This document shows positions 11,800 to 23,400 of a stretch of DNA of 64,000 bases, piece by piece; within the stretch, counting starts at the first letter, position 1; each line of letters opens with the position of its first letter. Location of the stretch: contig JADWOT020000005.1 of assembly GCA_036345935.2 (NCBI GenBank), positions 20,500,369 through 20,564,368 on the forward strand, read 5' to 3'. The stretch is from Taenia hydatigena (lineage: Eukaryota > Platyhelminthes > Cestoda > Cyclophyllidea > Taeniidae). The notes beneath the pieces are model-generated. The model saw only the letters and a list, made by a program, of their open reading frames with translations. It ran no database searches and had not been told where the DNA came from. Position numbers and translations under genes: made by a program.

Positions 11800-14700
11800 A
11801 TGGTGTCTCTCACGGCTGGAGCCATAGATGTAGGGTTGTCCTCTTAGTCCTTACCGTGGTATTTAGCAAATAAATGCCGGGGATAGTATAAAAGACCCAA
11901 TTCTTAAAGTCGTGGTAACTTGTCTTTGCTTAATACTAGGTCAGGGTTATAAAAATGTCCCTGGTAGTAACGCCGGACAGAATCGGTATCGTCTATTGCT
12001 TAGCGATGGCGTAAAGTCTCATTCGTGTAGGTTTTTAAAGTTAAATATGTCCTTTTTTAGTTGCCATGCTTGCCACACAATTGAATCACCTTGTTGAAAC
12101 CGGGAAGCTCTTAAATGGCAGCATTATTCGCTTGAAGAAATTTGTATGCAACAATGTCCAGAAGGACAAGTAGGTGCATGTTGGGTTACAATATTTCCTA
12201 GGTATGTCGTTATTGTTCTCGATGTAGACATAGTTGGGTTTGAACAGCCAACAGCGGTTCAAGGTGAGGCGTTGCTGCAGTAGCTGATACAATATTAAAT
12301 TAGGTCGCCAGCCCCTGAATCAAGTTGAGGATAATTCATCCATGTCCCTGGGTGTCTCCTCTTTGCCAAATCAAAATGTTACGAGTACTCCACCCCGGTC
12401 CGTTAGTGGGCCCTTTGCATCCGCTAGCCCCGGCACCCCCGGAGGTCGCGTTTTCAGTATTCAGAGTCTCAATCCCTATCAGAGCCGTTGGACAATTCGT
12501 GCACGTGTCTCTCAAAAAGGGACTATTCGCACTTGGCAAAGGAATGGTCGGGAAGGCAAGCTTTTCAGCTTCACTCTTCTCGATTCCACTGGAGAGATCA
12601 GAGCGACTGCTTTCAATGCCGAAGTGGACAAATTCTATGACCTAGTTGAGGTTAATAAGGTCTATTATATCAGTAAAGCCTCACTGAAACCTGCAAATAA
12701 ACAATTTAATACCACAAACAATGACTATGAAATGGCCCTCAACAGTGATACTCAAATCGTGGCCTGTGAAGACGGTGAAGACGTCTCCGTACCTTCCTTC
12801 GCTTTCAACTTCGTTCCCATTGGGAAGCTGGATGGTTATCAACCGGGTGATTTTGTTGACGTAGTTGGAGTGGTCCACGAGTCTGGTGATGTCTCTACGA
12901 TCACTGTTAGATCATCCCAACGTGAAGTTCAGAAACGAGAGGTGGGTCTGGTGGACGATTCTGGATGCCTTGTGCGACTCACCCTTTGGGGTCAAGAGGC
13001 AATCGGTTTCGACGGATCGAATCACCCTGCGTTGGTGGTTAAATCAGCAAAACTCAGTGACTTTAACGGAAGATCGTTGAGCACTACTACGCAGTCGTCT
13101 GTGATGGTTGCACCAACGAGTATTCCTGAGGCAAATCGATTGAAGGGCTGGTATGAGAATGGCGGAGGCAGTACCCTCAATTTCGAGACGTATCGCGGAG
13201 AGATGATGGGTGGGACTGGTGGTGAGGGGTTCATTGGTACACTGGGCTCTCGGGACTGGAACCTCCTGTCTGATCTTGAGGTACCCGGGGTGGGTGGTCA
13301 GGCTAAGGCGGACTTTTTTATCTGCAAGGTAGGTCCTATTGGTCATTTAAATGCTTTGATTTTTAAGTATATTGGTAAGCATCCCCGATAACCTCCAGCC
13401 ATTCACACTCTTGCTGAATGGTGGTCGATGACTTGTTTTTGCATACTTTACACGCGGACCCAGACGGCAAGGTTTGATGCCTAGTTTATTTCCGTCGAAT
13501 GGTGATGTGCCAAATATTTGTTGCGCTTAGCGTTTCGCAAATATTTGGCTATAAGAGTTGATTCGTTAAGGCTGGGTCGAATATTTCATCCTTACTAGCA
13601 CAAACCGAGGCGTTTTGTTTCTCTGTTTTGCTTAACTTCACCGTAGGCGACGGTGACCTTTCTGAAGAAGGAGAACTTCATGTACCAGTCGTGCACCACT
13701 GAGGGCTGCCAGAAGAAGGTTTTAGACTTGGGCAATGGACTATATCGCTGTGAGAAGTGCAACCGTGAAACGTCCACCTACAAGTGGCGACTTATGCTCT
13801 CGGTGAGTATTTTCGTTGCTAAATCCGATTCATCTCTAAGTTATGACACCTCTAATGGGCGTTTATCGGTTTTTGTCGGTTGTCTTAATCAAAACTGGGG
13901 AATTGGATATGGCCTAGCTGCAAAATGTGCCAATAGTGGTCATAGGATTTATTTTGTAACTCACTTTCCACAGCTATATGGCGCGTTTTTCCTTTAATGC
14001 ATACTACTGAACGCGGTTTTTTAGTGTTGCTTCTTTTGCATATTTTCTGCCCTTTTCATGTCGACGATGTAATTTTAGTGCTTTTGACCAACCCCATGAC
14101 TGTCGTGAATCGGTCCAGATAAATCCACCACTGACATTAAACACTCCTGCCGACCTCATCAACTGCTGATCTTTCCTTTCTCTTTACCTCCCTCCATGGA
14201 CGTGGCTACCAGTTCTGCCGTTACTGAGGTTCTGAGTCTCTTGATAGGCATTGTCCACGGCATGCGCCGATTGTGATTGTGCTTTTACCTCTGAAGTGAG
14301 AGTCAGGGCTATTTATGGCTCCTGATTCGTGCTTCTTGACATCTCGTAGCCATTTTTTGTCCAATTAGGAGATCTAGGGTCCACATTTTGCTCTTTTCAA
14401 CTTCAAATACGTTTCCCTTGTTAATACACCCTTTGAAAGTAACACTTTCTTTAAGAGGGGAGAATCTTCTGACGGCCAATGCTTGGCTGCATCTAGGCAG
14501 CCCCATGCAAGAGGAGTGAGACTGCTCGGGTGTTCTTGCTAGTTTAATGCATCTGACACGCTAGAGACGTTTGTTTTTCAAATACCTCTCTCCATTAAGG
14601 TCAAAATCTCCGATATGACGGGTGAACATTGGATTACGTGCTTCCAAAACACGGCTGAAGTCATTCTTGGTCGAAGTGCCGAAGAACTGGGCACTATTAA

Positions 14701-15078
14701 GGAGTCTAAGGCAATTAATTCTCGTCATCTATTTTTCTTGCTCCACTGTTCGTCTACTTTAATGCCTCCTTCTGTGGTCAGGATGAGAATCAAATGGACA
14801 GCGTCTTTGTCGATGCCATATTCAAATCCTGGATCTTCCGACTTCGCGCGAAAGTGGACACCTTCAACGTGAGTGGGACGTCTCTGTGTGGTCGGGTTAT
14901 TTTCCTTCCTTTCCTTGTGTGATTGGCTTTGCTTCAGGATGAGTCGAGGCTACGAGTCGTGGCTATTGAAGCGAAGCCGGTATCATTTTCGGACTACGGG
15001 AGGCAGCTGCAGAAGCAGATTGATGCCATCATTCCAACTCTTCCAGCCGAGTTGACAATGGATGATGCAATGGAGTGA
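11800..15078 (+). CDS. RPA1: Replication protein A 70 kDa DNA-binding subunit
   Basis: Large subunit of the single-stranded DNA-binding RPA heterotrimer, used in replication, repair and checkpoint signalling. Ten exons: 11800-11829, 11867-11914, 11945-12026, 12061-12169, 12202-12263, 12304-13328, 13647-13802, 14600-14710, 14782-14868 and 14938-15078. The product is 616 aa, equal to human RPA1. Order: N-terminal OB fold ([28 protein letters not shown]); a linker; DBD-A and DBD-B ([37 protein letters not shown]); DBD-C with its zinc ribbon Cys468, 473, 487 and 490 (CX4C-X13-CX2C); and the C-terminal trimerisation helix. The first five introns are 37, 30, 34, 32 and 40 bp. The second could also be drawn as 33 or 36 bp, but the best donor (GTAACT) gives 30. 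Intron 14711-14781 has a GC donor (AAG|GCAATT). The ATG at 12342 is internal and is not the start. Confidence 0.97.
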
Positions 15079-15166
15079 CTGTAAAAATTAAGATTTGTTT
15101 ACATGTGCATTTGAACTGTTTAAAATGATAAGAAAAAACAAGAAACATGGCGTAAATTGAATATTT

Positions 15167-18100
15167 TTACACAAAGAACTTTTCGATGTTGTGGATAGAT
15201 AGCTGGGATATTACTTCGGTGGTGTAGAAAGTTAAATCAGTCTTATTTCTGAGCAGAAGAGGTGGGCTTTTTCTGCGCCTTCGTTGTAGCATTTGGCAAC
15301 CTTCGGGTCTCTTAGCCTGCATCTCCTGAGGGAAGTGCGGTTATTTACACCTGGTCAATCAGGGTTCTTACCTCTAGATCGCGTTTCAGTACAGCGGAAT
15401 GGAGAATTTTCATTCTGAGTTCAGCGCAGGTGGCCTTCATCTCGGTTTCTTTCAGATAATTAATTCGGTAGCCAGAATTGGCGTCTTTCGCCAGCTGGAT
15501 GTTTCTTGCACTAAAAAGGGAAGTTGCGGCATATAAAATCGGTGTTTGGAAGGCCTACCTCTCTTCACTCGTCTTTGAGGTAGATTGAGTGACAAGGTCA
15601 TCCACTAGTTTGAAGACTGAATGGACTTCACGAAGCTCCGTCTCTTTTTTGATGACAGCAGAGAGGAGGTGGTTTTCCTTCTTCGAGAGCTGTTCCAGAC
15701 TTGGGTCGGTGCCTTGGAGGAAGCGCAGACGATTGGTCGAATTGTCGCCTGTCGGGTCGTCGGCCAAGTCTTCCAGATGGAGCAGTCTCCCTCGAGCCGC
15801 TGAAGTCTGGTAAAGGCAAGACAAGGTGGTAACCTCCACCCGATCCGACAGGTCGGAGGCGAGCGCCTGCCGCATAACAAACCTGATCGTCAATGTGGGC
15901 TTGCTCTTCCTCGACTGCCCCCTTTTTCGCCACCTTCGAGCGAATAATCTCTACCGTCCGTGCCTCGGTCTGACTTGCGTGAAAAAGTAGGGCGAGTTCT
16001 CGATTCTTCGCTGATAAGACGTCCCGTGATTTTTTCGCATTCTTTTCTAGCTCATCGAGGTTTTTCTAAGCATTTAGAGGGAAAAGGCGTCGACACACTT
16101 TAGTTTGCTCCACTTTTACTAGAGCATCCTCCAACTGGTGCTTAATACCGTCGCGCTTTTGGATGACCGCTTTACATTCATCTTGGAGCCGACCGATTTG
16201 CGCCTTTTCTTCGTCTAGGTCTCGATTCAACCTCTGGAGGTTTGCGCTGAACCACTTTTTGTGGGACTCAAGTTCTCGATTTATCTGGATCTAAAAGGAC
16301 ATTTGAAGGAGCAGCTAGCAGCATTCAAGAATTTACTTGTTTTGAGAGCTCACTCCGAATCACAATCCTCGCCTTCCTCAGGCCTTCCATGCGTCTCTTG
16401 GCCTCATCCACTTGATCCTGCTTATTTGAGAGGCTTGATTGGAGAATGGCTATTTCATTGGTGTAGAAGTAGCACTTCTCCTCAATCACCAGCTTCTTTT
16501 GTTGGGCCAGATTAATCATGGCGAGACATTCACTTCTTTCCACACTTACCCCTTTATAGAGTTTTCCCAAGTTTTGTAGCTGTCGCTGAAATGGCATTTA
16601 AGCAGGCGAGTTGAGGACCAACTCTTGTCAGCCATACTCCATGAACAACATATTAATCAAACCTGAATCGAAGTCAGAGTCTTCCGATAATCATTAAGAT
16701 AAAATTTTTGGAGTTTGAGGTCCCTTTTTACTTGCACGTAGTGTAGTTGAGCCTTTTGGAGGTAACGCTTCTTCTGGGAGGCCTCAAAAGACGTCACCGC
16801 AACTAGGCGGTGGAGGTTCGTCACACTTCGCTTCTGTTTATCTATCTCACCCAGAAGTTTGGTTGCCTCTTTCATAAAGACTCGAATTTCTTCTCTCTCG
16901 TGGTCTGCAAAGTCGTTCTAACAAGCAAAAAGGCAGGTGATTATCTGGGCGAGATATTAAATCCGAAGATGCCCTAATTGGCAAAATACCTGGGCAAGAA
17001 GAGCTTCTGTCATCTGGAAGATTTGCACCCTTAATCTATTGCTTTCTTTCACATCCCTTCTTGAAGCCATTTTTTTCATCAAATCCAAGTTTGCTGTTTG
17101 CACCTTTCTTGTCTCTTCAAGGTACTTTATTGTCTCCTCGAGGTGTTGCAATTTCTTCTCTCCTTGCCTTATTAGTTTTCGTATGGTGGCCCCGCTTTTT
17201 ACCACCTGATTGGTTGACTCAAAATATCGCTTCTTCTCCTCTGCCATATGACTTAAATCCACCTTCATCTTAGAGCTAGACGGGGTTGAAGTTAGGAGGG
17301 GCCACAAATCTCCTACATCGCACCATTAAGCTGAGCCTCTTCATTGCTGAGCTCCTGGCATTGATGTTTCAGAATAGATAACTTCTCAGTGATGCCGGAA
17401 AGATTAATTTGAACTTTTTTATTCTTTCTAGAAGAACAAAATGTGCAAAGAGAAACAAACGGTACGTAACCAGATCCTTCGTTTCAGCCTCAATATCTGC
17501 TTTTGATTGTTCGAGCCTTGATTGCGTTTCTGTTAACTCCTTGATCCCGTCTTCTGATCTGGAGAAAGCGTCCTTTAGGTCTCTGGAAGTGATGACTAGA
17601 TTCGAAGGGCAAAATGTTCAAATGTCTTACGACAAATCGCTTTCCAGTTGAGTGATTTCCTGCACGAATTCTCGAGTCTTCGATTGAATGGCGTTAAACT
17701 CGGTCTAGACAGAAGAAAGGAATATATAGCCTGCAGGAAGAAAAGAAAAAACGTTGCAGTGCTGAATAACCGTTTGAGAGTCGACAGATTTTTGGCACTC
17801 AGCCAACTCCTTAGCCAGCTGATCTCTGCGCTCAGAGACATCGTTGAGCTGACGATGGAGACGACGCGATTCAAGAGAGTACTTTTTACGTTCCACCGTT
17901 TCCGTGTCAATCGCGCGTTCCATCTCTTTGCGGCGCGATTTCAGGGTCTAAAAGTTGGTAATCAGGAGGGAAGACAAACCTCTGTGGATTGATACATAGC
18001 TGCTTCTTTGGCCAGCAGCTTCATCTCCTCCTCTAGTGCGACGATTTGGTACGATAGCAATTCAGAATTGTAATTCGACTCCATGACAGTGTTTGAGGCT

Positions 18101-18509
18101 CGAAGGATTTGCTTGCGCAAATTATCCGCCTCCGAATCGAAACCGTCCGGAAATTCATTGCGGCGTCGAAGAGCGCTAGTAATACGCTTTCCTGATTCTG
18201 TTAGTTTAACAAAAATATCCTCAAATTTAAGAGTATTCTTCTTTGTTCTATAAAAGCAAATAATAATAAAATTATTTTTTATATAGGAAAATACCTTTTG
18301 GTTAGAGCTACAAGACGTTGACATTTTCGCTTTAAATCTAAAGCTTCCAAGATTCGAATTTCCTTTTTAATGAGCAAATCGTCCAAACAATGCAAGGCTC
18401 CCGTGGCCAATTCGCCCAAATAGATATCAATTTCTTCGGGTTCGGATTTCAAAAAGAGCTCAAGTGATAAATTGTTTGGCTCAGCAAAAAGCAGGGCTTT
18501 TTCGCTCAT
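15167..18509 (-). CDS. CCDC146: Coiled-coil domain-containing protein 146
   Basis: Centriole- and sperm-axoneme-associated coiled-coil protein in vertebrates. Fourteen in-phase exons: 18295-18509, 17980-18247, 17771-17947, 17631-17704, 17466-17582, 17317-17427, 16990-17275, 16663-16917, 16337-16585, 16099-16290, 15883-16065, 15559-15806, 15372-15510 and 15167-15325. They encode about 890 aa (human 955), almost all heptad-like coiled coil. Segments that align with the vertebrate protein include NEFPDGFDSEADNLRKQIL, CYFYTNEIAILQSSL, RLRFLQGTDPSLEQL and MKATCAELRMKIL. Introns are 32-77 bp. The C-terminal 50 residues (last exon) do not resemble the vertebrate tail and its frame depends on one splice choice, so the end is less certain than the rest. 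The gene converges on RPA1 with 88 bp between stop codons. Confidence 0.88.
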
Positions 18510-19412
18510 TTGTTACTATTTCTGGATTAACAAGATTTTTCTGGCCAAGTGGGTGTTGCTAAGTGCGGAAATAGCACACAGTTTTTACTCAAAACATTGC
18601 TAAAAATCGTCCGAAAAATTTATTTTGTTTAGGCATTAAATAGTATTTAACAAAAATTAAAGTGTGCTCTCAAAATTAAGGAAAAATTTAAAAAGGGTGC
18701 AGCAGAACAGTAGTTTTCCAGCTTCTGCGGCGTCTCTACTTCGAAAGAGCGACAAACAAATGCGACCTTTGTAGTGCGTAAAACAAATATTCTAAAAAGT
18801 CTGAGTCACACTACTGAAAAGCACTATAAAATAGATTTTCAAGAAGTGGGCAAAAATGTTACTCTAGTCTACTTAACAATTACGTACAAATACTAAGAAA
18901 TTAATTCTTGATTTATCGAAAACAAATTTTTTTCAAACGCAAGCAAAAAAATGGGTTTTTTTAATCTGAAATTGGTTTCATTTATATTAACTAGGTCCCA
19001 CCCGATTTGTTTATAGCATTTGTGGATGTGCTCGGCGTCGCTAGTCTCTTGGCCTTGTGTCAGTTTCTACTGCTCCTTTTGTCTATACACCTTCTTATAG
19101 CAGCGTTGTTTGGCAAATGTCTCTGCTTTATCTGGTTATCGTATAATTCATATCTTTAGTTATTGCTACTCGGTTTGCTTGATTCGCCATGCATTCTGTC
19201 TTGAAATTATTTCATCTTTATTACTTGTTCTATCGCCTTTACTGCTTTTTTCTTTGCTAAAATTACCATTTTGCTGTTTTTTTGAGACTTTGATTGAACG
19301 ATTTCTTGGGTTTACTTTGTTCTGCTTCAATTCATCTTTACACTTTAATATCACGAATCGATTCTTTTTACAGATAACCGGAGCTCAAGGTTCCCTCTCC
19401 AAAATCTGCATC
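18510..19412. promoter_or_regulatory. Shared upstream region of CCDC146 (-) and HSCB (+)
   Basis: About 0.9 kb of AT-rich DNA between divergent start codons. A strong acceptor (pyrimidine tract then ACAG) ends at 19373, 39 bp before the HSCB ATG. The HSCB message therefore probably starts with a 5' UTR intron or a trans-spliced leader; the sequence alone does not tell which. Confidence 0.55.
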
Positions 19413-20258
19413 ATGAACTCTTTCAAACATATTCGCAAGTTGTTCTTACCCCTCGCAGTCGATCATCGTCTCTTAATGCCTAGTGTAGCATCTACGTCAA
19501 AACAACTCGAGCGTGACTGCTGGAGCTGCCTCAAACGTATTAGCTGTCAGACCTTCTTCTGCGAGTGCGGTAAGGTTCAGTCTTTCAGTCCCACGTGGAA
19601 CTACTTCGATTACTTTGGTTTCACTAAACCCTCTATGCGCATTGACCCAAATGAGCTTTCCCGGATGAAGCGCAAGCTCCAAATGGCCTTTCACCCTGAC
19701 AAATTTGCTCGCTCCACAAAGGTTTGTTTTCACTTTCATCTCTGTAAAATCGCCCTAACTCTAAACTTACTGATTGAATTTTTTTAGGAGGAGCAAGAGA
19801 TCGCAACCACCGTGTCCGCGCAGATTAACGATGCGTTCACGGTCCTCTCTAATCCGATCACACGAGCGGAGTACATCCTAACGCTTAACGGGCACCCTTG
19901 CTCCTCAGATGATGTTGCTGTCACTGATACCGCTTTCCTTGCCGATGTGTTAGAGGTAAACGAACACGTGGATAATTTGGCTGAGATGGTGAAGACGGAG
20001 GAGTGCAAGCAGACGTTGGAACGGGTTCTAGCTGCACTTTACGCTATCGTAATGACAAGATGGGGTAGGGAGATGGATCAGTTAACCCGGTTCATTGAAG
20101 CGGCCAACTGGGATGCCGCACATCAAGCCATCTCACGTCTTCGTTACTATGAACGTCTGAAGAAGCGTCTGCTGGAGCTGAGACCTGATTTTGCGATGCG
20201 GGGCATCAGAACCCCCTTCGATGGTAGGGGAGCTGACTGTGATTCGTCCCTGGAGTAG
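19413..20258 (+). CDS. HSCB: Iron-sulfur cluster co-chaperone HscB
   Basis: Mitochondrial type III J-protein that delivers the ISCU scaffold to the HSPA9-type chaperone for Fe-S cluster transfer. Two exons, 19413-19721 and 19788-20258 (66-bp intron), give 259 aa. An N-terminal basic/hydrophobic presequence is followed by a Cys-rich zinc motif (Cys36, 39, 45, 50 and 52), the J-domain with the HPD triad at 94-96, and the C-terminal helical ISCU-binding domain (NDAFTVLSNPITRAEYIL, DVLEVNEHVDNL, RLRYYERLKKRLLEL). One oddity: the second Cys pair reads FFCEC (CX1C), where vertebrates have CX2C, so metal binding may use Cys45 or be altered. Divergent from CCDC146 and convergent with the bromodomain gene (183 bp between stop codons). 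Confidence 0.95.
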
Positions 20259-20284
20259 ATATTTGGTATGGCAGAACTATGTAC

Positions 20285-20290
20285 AATAAA
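20285..20290 (+). terminator. Polyadenylation signal for HSCB
   Basis: AATAAA begins 27 bp after the HSCB stop codon, in the short gap before the convergent bromodomain gene. Confidence 0.65.
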
Positions 20291-20441
20291 CCCGCTTCTT
20301 CATTCTGGCCTGGTTTTCTTTTTTGCCTCGGTTAATTAAAAAAATCAAAATCAGATGTTTACATCTTTAATGCAAGTATCCACAATGAAATCAGAGGTAA
20401 AGCAAAGTCAAAAACAAGAATGAGTAGCAGCCTGTACGGGG

Positions 20442-23400
20442 CTATTCCGTGGATGGCGGCGGGAAGGGTCGATCCGAGGTGGAAGTCGGATCGATTTCCT
20501 GGCTGTTGTGGTTTGAGTCTCTACTAGTCGATTTGGAGTGAGATGGAGGGTTGCAGAATTCTGTGCGTATTTCCTCTCCCTCGGAAGTGGAGGCGAGTTC
20601 TGCCTCATTTGCTTCATATTGGTGGAGGTAGGATCCCACTGCCATAGAAACGCCAAACACTTCTCGGATCTCGGTCGCATGGGGAATGGTCTCAATCCCT
20701 GCGATTCTTACTTCAGAAGAAAATGTTGGCGTAATTGGGTGGTTTTGAGACTCCAATGAAATTCGATCATTAGCAGGAGAGTCATCTACCATGTGATCTG
20801 TAGCCTTGTATTTGAAAGACTCAGCGCTCTCGTAATCGACGGGCTTCCCAACTTCAAGAGGACTTTCTTCACCGGACACGAAGCGTTTCGATTCATCCTG
20901 TGGAGGATTCTGTTCCAAAGGTGTAGGAATATCCATAGCCTCTTCACGAAGAAGCTGCCCTGAGATATGAGTTTTCGAAGGCGATGAGACGTCTGATAAG
21001 TGGAAATCATTGTTCGGGGGCTCTTCAATAAGCTTAGGTTCCACGCAGTCGGTCACTTTAGTAATAGATACTTCGAATATGTTCCCTGAACCTTCGACGT
21101 CATCGGAGATTTGTAATGGATTCTCGTCTGATGACTCAACCTCTGTTTCAATCCTCTGAGGTGGAATTGCGCTGAAAGCCTGGACCAAAGCTCGCTCTGA
21201 GGATTTACCAGACCTTGATTCAGCTTCCAAGGATTCTCCAAAGATCGGAAATCCCGGTTCATTTTCAACCAGCACACAAGTTTCCTCAAGTATTCTCTGA
21301 CTAGCCTTATCACTTAAATGTGGAGTGACTTTCATTGAGTCTGATGCTTGAAGAGGACCATCTTTTAACAATTCTTTATCCATGGATCCTCTAACTACAC
21401 TCATAACTTGAGATGTTGCAGATTTTCGGTGTTCTTCTGCTGCGTAAGGCTGCGTTTCTTTCGAGGATCTTGCACCCCCATCCGGGTTCACTTTCGATGA
21501 AATTCCAGACAACTCCTCAATGGCGGTTTGGCTGTCTATTTCCTGTGCAGAGCCTCGAGAGACTTCTACTTTCTCACTAGGACTAGGAGGACCATCAATA
21601 ACACGAAAACCAATGCTCTTGTCTGAATGCACCGAATTTTTGAAAGGGTCCATTGAAACTGATGCTTCCAAAGGACCTCCTTCCAAGATAGGCTTTTCAA
21701 CTATTTTTAAGTTCATTCCTTCCGACGCCTTTTGAACTAAGGACTTTGAGAATTTTTGGATAACTGAGAAGTCCGACGCCCTGACAACTGGAGCGTTCAA
21801 CCCTGTCTCACAGGAACTTCGAAGGTCTTCCGGTGTTTCAACACTGGAAGTCGAATTGACTTCAACAGCTGAACCCTGGAGAGACCCCATTGAAACTGGT
21901 GCTCCATCTGTGTCCATTTGCAACGAAGGTTCTGCAGACTCTTCAACGGGAGTCAGATCTAGTTCTCTGACACCCAGAACATCCGTATCTGTGGGGTGTG
22001 GTCCATGAGGATCCGCCAACGTTTCAACACTTGAATCGCGATTGACCTCAGACGACTCTACATCCATTTCCGATGACGCAGAGGTGTCAGAAGGTTGCAA
22101 TAAAACTGGCGCTTGAGGGGAACTTTCTTTCAAAGGTGGTGAATTTAAGGACGATCTCTTAACCTCATTTGTGTCCAGTTTTGACGAGATATCGCCCTCT
22201 GAGGCTTCCAAAAATGCTTCAACGACAGGAAACCCCGGTTCATCTATGACTGAAGCAGACCCTTTTGACTTAGTAGATATTGGCAAATCTGTCGCCACAT
22301 CAATGAGCGTTTGATTGGCTTCAAAAGGCACTTTTAATGGCGCAGGATTATGGAAAGTGTCTATTGGAATCAGAGCTTGGAGAGGACTTTCCTTTGAAGT
22401 TTCCTGACTTGGTAACTCCGCCGCAACTTCTAGGAGGCTACTTTCACTTTCGCCTCCGGTAGCCTCTTCCTCCTCCATTGAAACTTTACGGGGACTTCCT
22501 TCCGAAGCTGAATCCTTTGGAGACTCTTCTGAACTAGGCTCCAGATCCGATTCTATTGGCAGAGGTTCAACCAGCGTCGCATCATCTTCCTCGATTTTTC
22601 GATCAACCACCAGGAGGGTGGATGAAGAGCAACCACCTTCGCCAGTCACTGAAGCTGGAAGGCCGATGCATGTGGCCGAAAGGGTAGGCAGAGTTTGGAT
22701 TGGACTGATAGCCGCTGTCAGTGCTGAGATCTGTGCGATGTCATTGACTGATGCGGCGAGTGGATTCGCGGCTATTGTCGGATTGCTGGAGGCTTCAAGA
22801 ACTGCGGACGCAGTACCACTTTCCATCACACAGAAGGTGGTGAGCACATACTGTTGCTGCTGTGGTTGTTGTTGGAGGATCTGTTCTGATGTCGCCGGAG
22901 TTACCGAGGCATCAAGGGCTGCTGAGAGGATATCGAAAGTCTCTTCACCTGCTCCTTCTTCTTCCTCCTCATCTTCGCTTTCTTTTTCTGCCCCCCTTGT
23001 GGAAATTTCCAGTCTGTTGGAGGTGACAGACTTATCGTCCGAGGAGGCGCAAGGCGGAGAGACTAGACGCTGAAGGGGTTGGACTGTTGCCATCTGCTTC
23101 ACTGTGGTATTAGTTGTGGACGTGTTAGAGGGCATTTTCGCCATTGACATGTGACCGCTACCAGTGGAGTCCACTTCAAGCGTCTGGAAATCACTGGAGA
23201 TTGATGAAGGAAGATTTTCCGTTGTGTCGGCCTGAAGGGACAAAAAACTTGACTCCAATTTGATGAAGAATAGAGGAAATCGCACTAAAGATCGACTCAC
23301 TGGAGCCTGTGATGTTTCAGACTCTTTTCCCAATTCTTCCTCGACATTTTCTGCTTTGAATTCCTCCACAACATTGGGATCTATCTGGAATTGAAGAGTA

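Noticed and set aside
12342..13391. 349-aa frame with its own ATG taken as the whole RPA1 gene
   Set aside because: The conserved N-terminal OB fold is encoded in five small exons upstream (11800-12263) that join in phase; the frame also runs past the true donor at 13328.
15867..15882. 16-bp gap as an intron in CCDC146
   Set aside because: Too short to be an intron. An acceptor at TTTACCAG (76-bp intron, 15807-15882) keeps the phase and the family alignment.
22618..23073. 151-aa plus-strand frame opposite the BRD7/9 tail
   Set aside because: Antisense shadow of a long low-complexity exon; Cys/Ser-rich and unlike any family.
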